64,000 bases of DNA from Streptomyces lunaelactis. Lineage in GTDB: Bacteria > Actinomycetota > Actinomycetes > Streptomycetales > Streptomycetaceae. A program made the position numbers and the translations under genes. The notes beneath the pieces were generated by a model. That model made no database searches and was not told the DNA's origin. It saw nothing but the letters and a program-made list of their open reading frames with translations. Shown here one piece after another: positions 61,746 to 64,000 of the stretch. Location of the stretch: contig NZ_CP026304.1 in the NCBI RefSeq assembly GCF_003054555.1, positions 3,844,001 through 3,908,000 on the forward strand. The letters run 5' to 3'. Every line of letters begins with the position of its first letter. Within the stretch, counting starts at the first letter, position 1.

Positions 61746-61767
61746 GCGGCAGCACCATGGCTGCCGC
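61746..61767. terminator. Hairpin between converging genes
   Basis: Perfect 8-bp arms GCGGCAGC and GCTGCCGC with loop ACCATG, 15 bp after the CBS gene and 23 bp from the end of the convergent reductase-domain gene. Likely bidirectional terminator without a T-run. Confidence 0.65.
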
Positions 61768-61789
61768 CGGGGCGAGTGCGGGAGCCTTG

Positions 61790-62362
61790 TCAGCGGACGA
61801 TGTCGAATACGTTCTTCTGCAGGCCGTTGGCGTAGACCTCGTGCTCGACGAGCTTCAGCTTCTGCGCATCCTTGTCCGTGGCGCTGAAGAGCCGCTTGCC
61901 CGCACCGAGCAGCAGCGGGAAGACGAGCAGGTGGTAGCGGTCGATCAGGCCGGCGTCCGAGAGGGCCTGGTTCAGGGAGGCGCTGCCGTGGACGATGATC
62001 GGGCCGCCCTCGGTCTCCTTCAGCGCGGCGACCTCGTCGAGTGAGCGCAGGATCGTCGTCTCGCCCCAGTTCGACACCAGGTCGTCCTCGCCGAGGGTGG
62101 TGGAAACGACGTACTTCGGCATCACTTTGTAGTCGGCGAAGTCCTCCATGTCGGGCCACACCGGGCTGAACGCCTCGTAGCTGGTCCGGCCCATCAGCAT
62201 CGCGGTGGCTTCCTTCTGCTCCTGGCCCTTGATGTCGAATGCCTCGGGGAGGAACTCGACGTCCTTGAAGGTCCACCCCGAGTTCCGGTAACCGGGCTCG
62301 CCGCCCGGGGACTCCACGACGCCGTCGAGCGATATGAAAGCGGTGCTGATCAGGGTACGCAT
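61790..62362 (-). CDS. Dihydrofolate-reductase-like (RibD C-terminal) family protein
   Basis: This is a 190-residue protein of the DHFR/RibD-C family: RTLISTAFISLDGVVESPGG, TAMLMGRTSYEAFSPVWPDM, and EGGPIIVHGSASLNQALSDA. It should bind NADPH, but it is not the essential DHFR. The start at 62362 has the typical MRTLISTAFISLDG N-terminus and a GAGGAACC site. Function in the cell is unknown. Confidence 0.9.
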   Translation of the reverse strand: MRTLISTAFISLDGVVESPGGEPGYRNSGWTFKDVEFLPEAFDIKGQEQKEATAMLMGRTSYEAFSPVWPDMEDFADYKVMPKYVVSTTLGEDDLVSNWGETTILRSLDEVAALKETEGGPIIVHGSASLNQALSDAGLIDRYHLLVFPLLLGAGKRLFSATDKDAQKLKLVEHEVYANGLQKNVFDIVR

Positions 62363-62619
62363 CTCAGGTTCCTCGGTGTCTCGTGTCTGGTTCTCAGCGG
62401 GTTCGGCCGGTGCACGCTTCGACCACGCTCGTGGCTGCGGTGCACCCAACCATGATCTCTGACTGCGGATCACGGAGAAACTCATCGGTCGTCGCCCGCC
62501 CTTCCGGTGGCCTCGGCCATCCGGATCACCTCGGTGAGCCACACACGTGCCCGATCGCGGGGTGTTGAGGCAGGAGCGGCGGCCTCCCGCAGCCGGCCTG
62601 CCGCCGCCCCCTCGGTACG
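62363..62619. other. Spacer with a possible remnant
   Basis: A 257-bp spacer. On the minus strand a frame reads RARVWLTEVIRMAEATGRAG and ends at a TGA near 62488, resembling the tail of a regulator, but no start is seen upstream. No promoter stands out. Confidence 0.3.
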
Positions 62620-63084
62620 TCAGAACACGAACGGGCCGGGAGTCTGCGCGGACGTGGCGTTGCAGGTCGCGGTGATGCCGAAGACCACGACCGTCAGTGA
62701 CTTCGCCTCCAGGCTGTCGCCCGCGGCGACCGTCCCGTTGAGGAGGCCGGTGGAGACCGCGCTGCCCGCCGGGATCGCCGGGTTGGAGTTGCCGGTGAAC
62801 GTCGCCGTGCCGGTGCCGTTCTTCGTCAGGGTGAGGGTGGAGTTGACCGAGTTCGCGGAGATGGGGATGGGGGCGGTGATCGCCGAGGTCGAAAGGGTGA
62901 TCGTCGCCGCCGTGCCGTCCTGCGTGGCCGTGAGGCTCGCCTCGCCGGAGCCGAACGATCCGCAGTCGAACGACAACGTTGCCGTCGTCGGCTCGACCGC
63001 GGTCGCCACGGGCGCCATGGCCAGTGTCCCTGTGGCCAGCGCGCCCAACAGGACAGCGCCGACGGAGAGTTTGCCATGCTTCAT
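62620..63084 (-). CDS. Small secreted protein
   Basis: This 154-residue preprotein has a signal peptide (MKHGKLSVGAVLLGALATGT, cleavage near ATA-VE at about residue 29). The mature domain is Thr/Ser/Ala-rich and strand-rich, with two cysteines (SFDCGS and ATCNAT) that can form one disulfide. Length and composition suggest a beta-sandwich cell-surface or extracellular protein. The family is unfamiliar. Confidence 0.75.
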   Translation of the reverse strand: MKHGKLSVGAVLLGALATGTLAMAPVATAVEPTTATLSFDCGSFGSGEASLTATQDGTAATITLSTSAITAPIPISANSVNSTLTLTKNGTGTATFTGNSNPAIPAGSAVSTGLLNGTVAAGDSLEAKSLTVVVFGITATCNATSAQTPGPFVF

Positions 63085-63311
63085 GAGGGGGTCCCGCCTT
63101 CATGTGGGGGTTACGGGTTGGGGTCACCAACTACCACACGCGGACCGCGGCTCGCGGTATCCGGGGCGGGTGTGGGGTGCCCCGAGGACTGATGGGCAGT
63201 CAGCAACAGAGTCATTGCGTCATGTCCACCTCAAGAAGACAAGGGACGCCTCCATGAATTCTGACGCGCGACGGCCAAATCCAGCCGGGTTGCAACGTGC
63301 CGTCAGGGGGC

Positions 63312-63815
63312 TTACGCGCGGGTGAGCCGGTTCGCGAGCGTCGACATCGTGTACGTGCCGATGCCCATGACCACCTCCAGCGCGTTCTGCTCGGTGTAAC
63401 CGTGTGCCAGGAACCCGCGCAGCTCCTCGTCGCCCACGCCCCCGGCGGTACGCAACACCTCCAGCGTGAACTGCCGTATCGCTTCGAGCCGTACGTCATC
63501 CAGGGACTTCCGCTCGCTCAGCGCGGCGATCAGCTCTTCCCGCGCACCCAGGGCCCGCAGCTTGCCGGCGTGCATCGCCACGCACACATGGCACTCATTG
63601 CGCGTCGCGACCGTCATCACGACCACCTCGCGGGCGACCGGATCCAGAGTCGCCTGCTCGAACATCGCGCTGAGCTTGAGAAAGCCGTTCAGCAGATGGG
63701 GCGAGGAGGCGAGCCTCGCGACGGCCGGCGGCAGATGGCCCACATGCCTGACTGTCGACTCCATGGCGCGACGCGACGCGGCCGGGGCCGATTCCAGGGT
63801 GTGTTCGGTGAACAT
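63312..63815 (-). CDS. AhpD-like carboxymuconolactone decarboxylase family protein
   Basis: This 167-residue protein has the AhpD/CMD fold, with the redox motif ECHVCVAMHAGKL (CxxC with the following His), typical of alkylhydroperoxidase AhpD-like proteins. The start at 63815 gives MFTEHTLESAP, with an AGGAGA site 9 bases upstream. It is divergent from a MarR-type regulator, which fits control of a peroxide or electrophile response. Peroxidase activity is inferred. Confidence 0.88.
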   Translation of the reverse strand: MFTEHTLESAPAASRRAMESTVRHVGHLPPAVARLASSPHLLNGFLKLSAMFEQATLDPVAREVVVMTVATRNECHVCVAMHAGKLRALGAREELIAALSERKSLDDVRLEAIRQFTLEVLRTAGGVGDEELRGFLAHGYTEQNALEVVMGIGTYTMSTLANRLTRA

Positions 63816-63827
63816 GCGAGAGTCTCC

Positions 63828-63852
63828 TACAATCGACAACATGGTTGACGAT
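63828..63852. promoter_or_regulatory. Leaderless promoter and palindrome over the MarR start
   Basis: TACAAT (63828-63833) lies 7 bp before the MarR ATG, so transcription probably starts at the start codon. An inverted repeat ATCGACAAC / GTTGACGAT (63832-63852, 8 of 9 pairs) flanks ATG and could be the MarR operator, also covering the AhpD-like gene's promoter. Confidence 0.6.
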
Positions 63853-64000
63853 AAAAAGGTAAACCAGGTTGTCGAAGAGCGCAACGCACTTGATGGCACG
63901 CCTGGTTACGAGCTGCCCCTGCTCCTCTTCGCCGGGTTCCGCTCCCTCATCGACCGGCTCCATGCCGAGCTGGCGGAGCAGGGACATCCGGATGTCCGGC
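63841..64000 (+). CDS. MarR-family regulator, N-terminal part (runs off the right edge)
   Basis: The 53 visible residues, from MVDDKKVNQVVEERNALDGT, then YELPLLLFAGFRSLIDRLHA, match the N-terminal helices of a MarR-type regulator. The helix-turn-helix would lie beyond the window. It is divergent from the AhpD-like gene and likely controls it. A leaderless start is suggested by the -10 element 7 bp upstream. Confidence 0.65.
   Translation, partial: MVDDKKVNQVVEERNALDGTPGYELPLLLFAGFRSLIDRLHAELAEQGHPDVR

Overview
This window is high-GC actinobacterial chromosome, almost certainly Streptomyces. Codon third positions are strongly G/C, GTG starts and GTGA/ATGA gene overlaps are common, and many products are typical of the genus: DesR, a CvnD GTPase, a subtilisin-inhibitor protein, an NsdA-type regulator, XRE-DUF5753/DUF397 clusters and mycothiol-isomerase-fold proteins. 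From roughly 1 to 36.4 kb the gene order looks like conserved core chromosome. Accessory features become denser after about 37 kb. I saw no rRNA, tRNA, CRISPR array, complete insertion sequence or replication origin, but I could not scan for these by computer.

Layout. 0-0.9 kb: the end of a small-protein gene of the XRE-associated type, two overlapping small genes and a dispersed hairpin repeat. 0.9-4 kb: an EF-hand protein and a STAS antagonist, divergent from a sigma factor overlapped by a soluble zinc-finger anti-sigma candidate. 4-7 kb: purU, a conserved hypothetical and a lipoprotein binding protein. 7-15.6 kb: a low-complexity membrane protein, an NsdA-like regulator with a BldD-like box, a prim-pol domain protein, an ABC exporter pair, a second low-complexity membrane protein and a secreted protease inhibitor. 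15.7-20 kb: an alpha/beta hydrolase with a LexA-like box, desR flanked by 12-bp tandem repeats, a SIS-domain protein, and a divergent RidA/HxlR pair with a palindromic operator. 20-25 kb: a PAS protein, an HxlR-peroxiredoxin fusion behind a structured leader, pdxH and citrate synthase.

25-37.4 kb: a 2OG-Fe(II) oxygenase, then a tight eight-gene leftward operon for activation, oxidation, carboxylation and hydration of an acyl-CoA. It holds TIGR03084, AtuA-like, carboxyltransferase, biotin carboxylase/BCCP, acyl-CoA dehydrogenase, acyl-CoA ligase and enoyl-CoA hydratase genes, and ends with its own TetR gene. A perfect 18-bp palindrome precedes the first gene. An EamA transporter and a decayed LysR gene follow. 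38-41 kb: a small-protein/DUF6879/XRE-DUF5753/DUF397 cluster related to the gene at the left edge. 43-46.6 kb: a lipoprotein and a WXG-type/DUF6571-type pair. 46.7-53.5 kb: an FAD/Fe-S oxidoreductase, an orphan CvnD GTPase with a TTA codon and a BldD-like box, serC, a cupin and a serine hydrolase. 53.5-56.7 kb: an accessory patch with gene remnants, a secreted protein and a membrane protein joining an HTH to a glycosidase-like domain that seems to lack its catalytic glutamates. 56.7-64 kb: a DrrAB-type exporter with a divergent TetR gene sharing a 17-bp-arm operator, an anchored beta-propeller protein, SGNH and CBS proteins, a reductase-domain protein, a secreted protein, and an AhpD-like/MarR divergent pair with a probably leaderless MarR transcript.

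The best leads are the peptide-plus-three-way-junction leader before the HxlR-peroxiredoxin gene (21.55-21.84 kb), the HTH/dead-glycosidase membrane protein (53.7-55.4 kb), the AtuA-like acyl-CoA operon with its TetR site (26.3-36.5 kb), and the orphan CvnD control region (49.7-50.5 kb).
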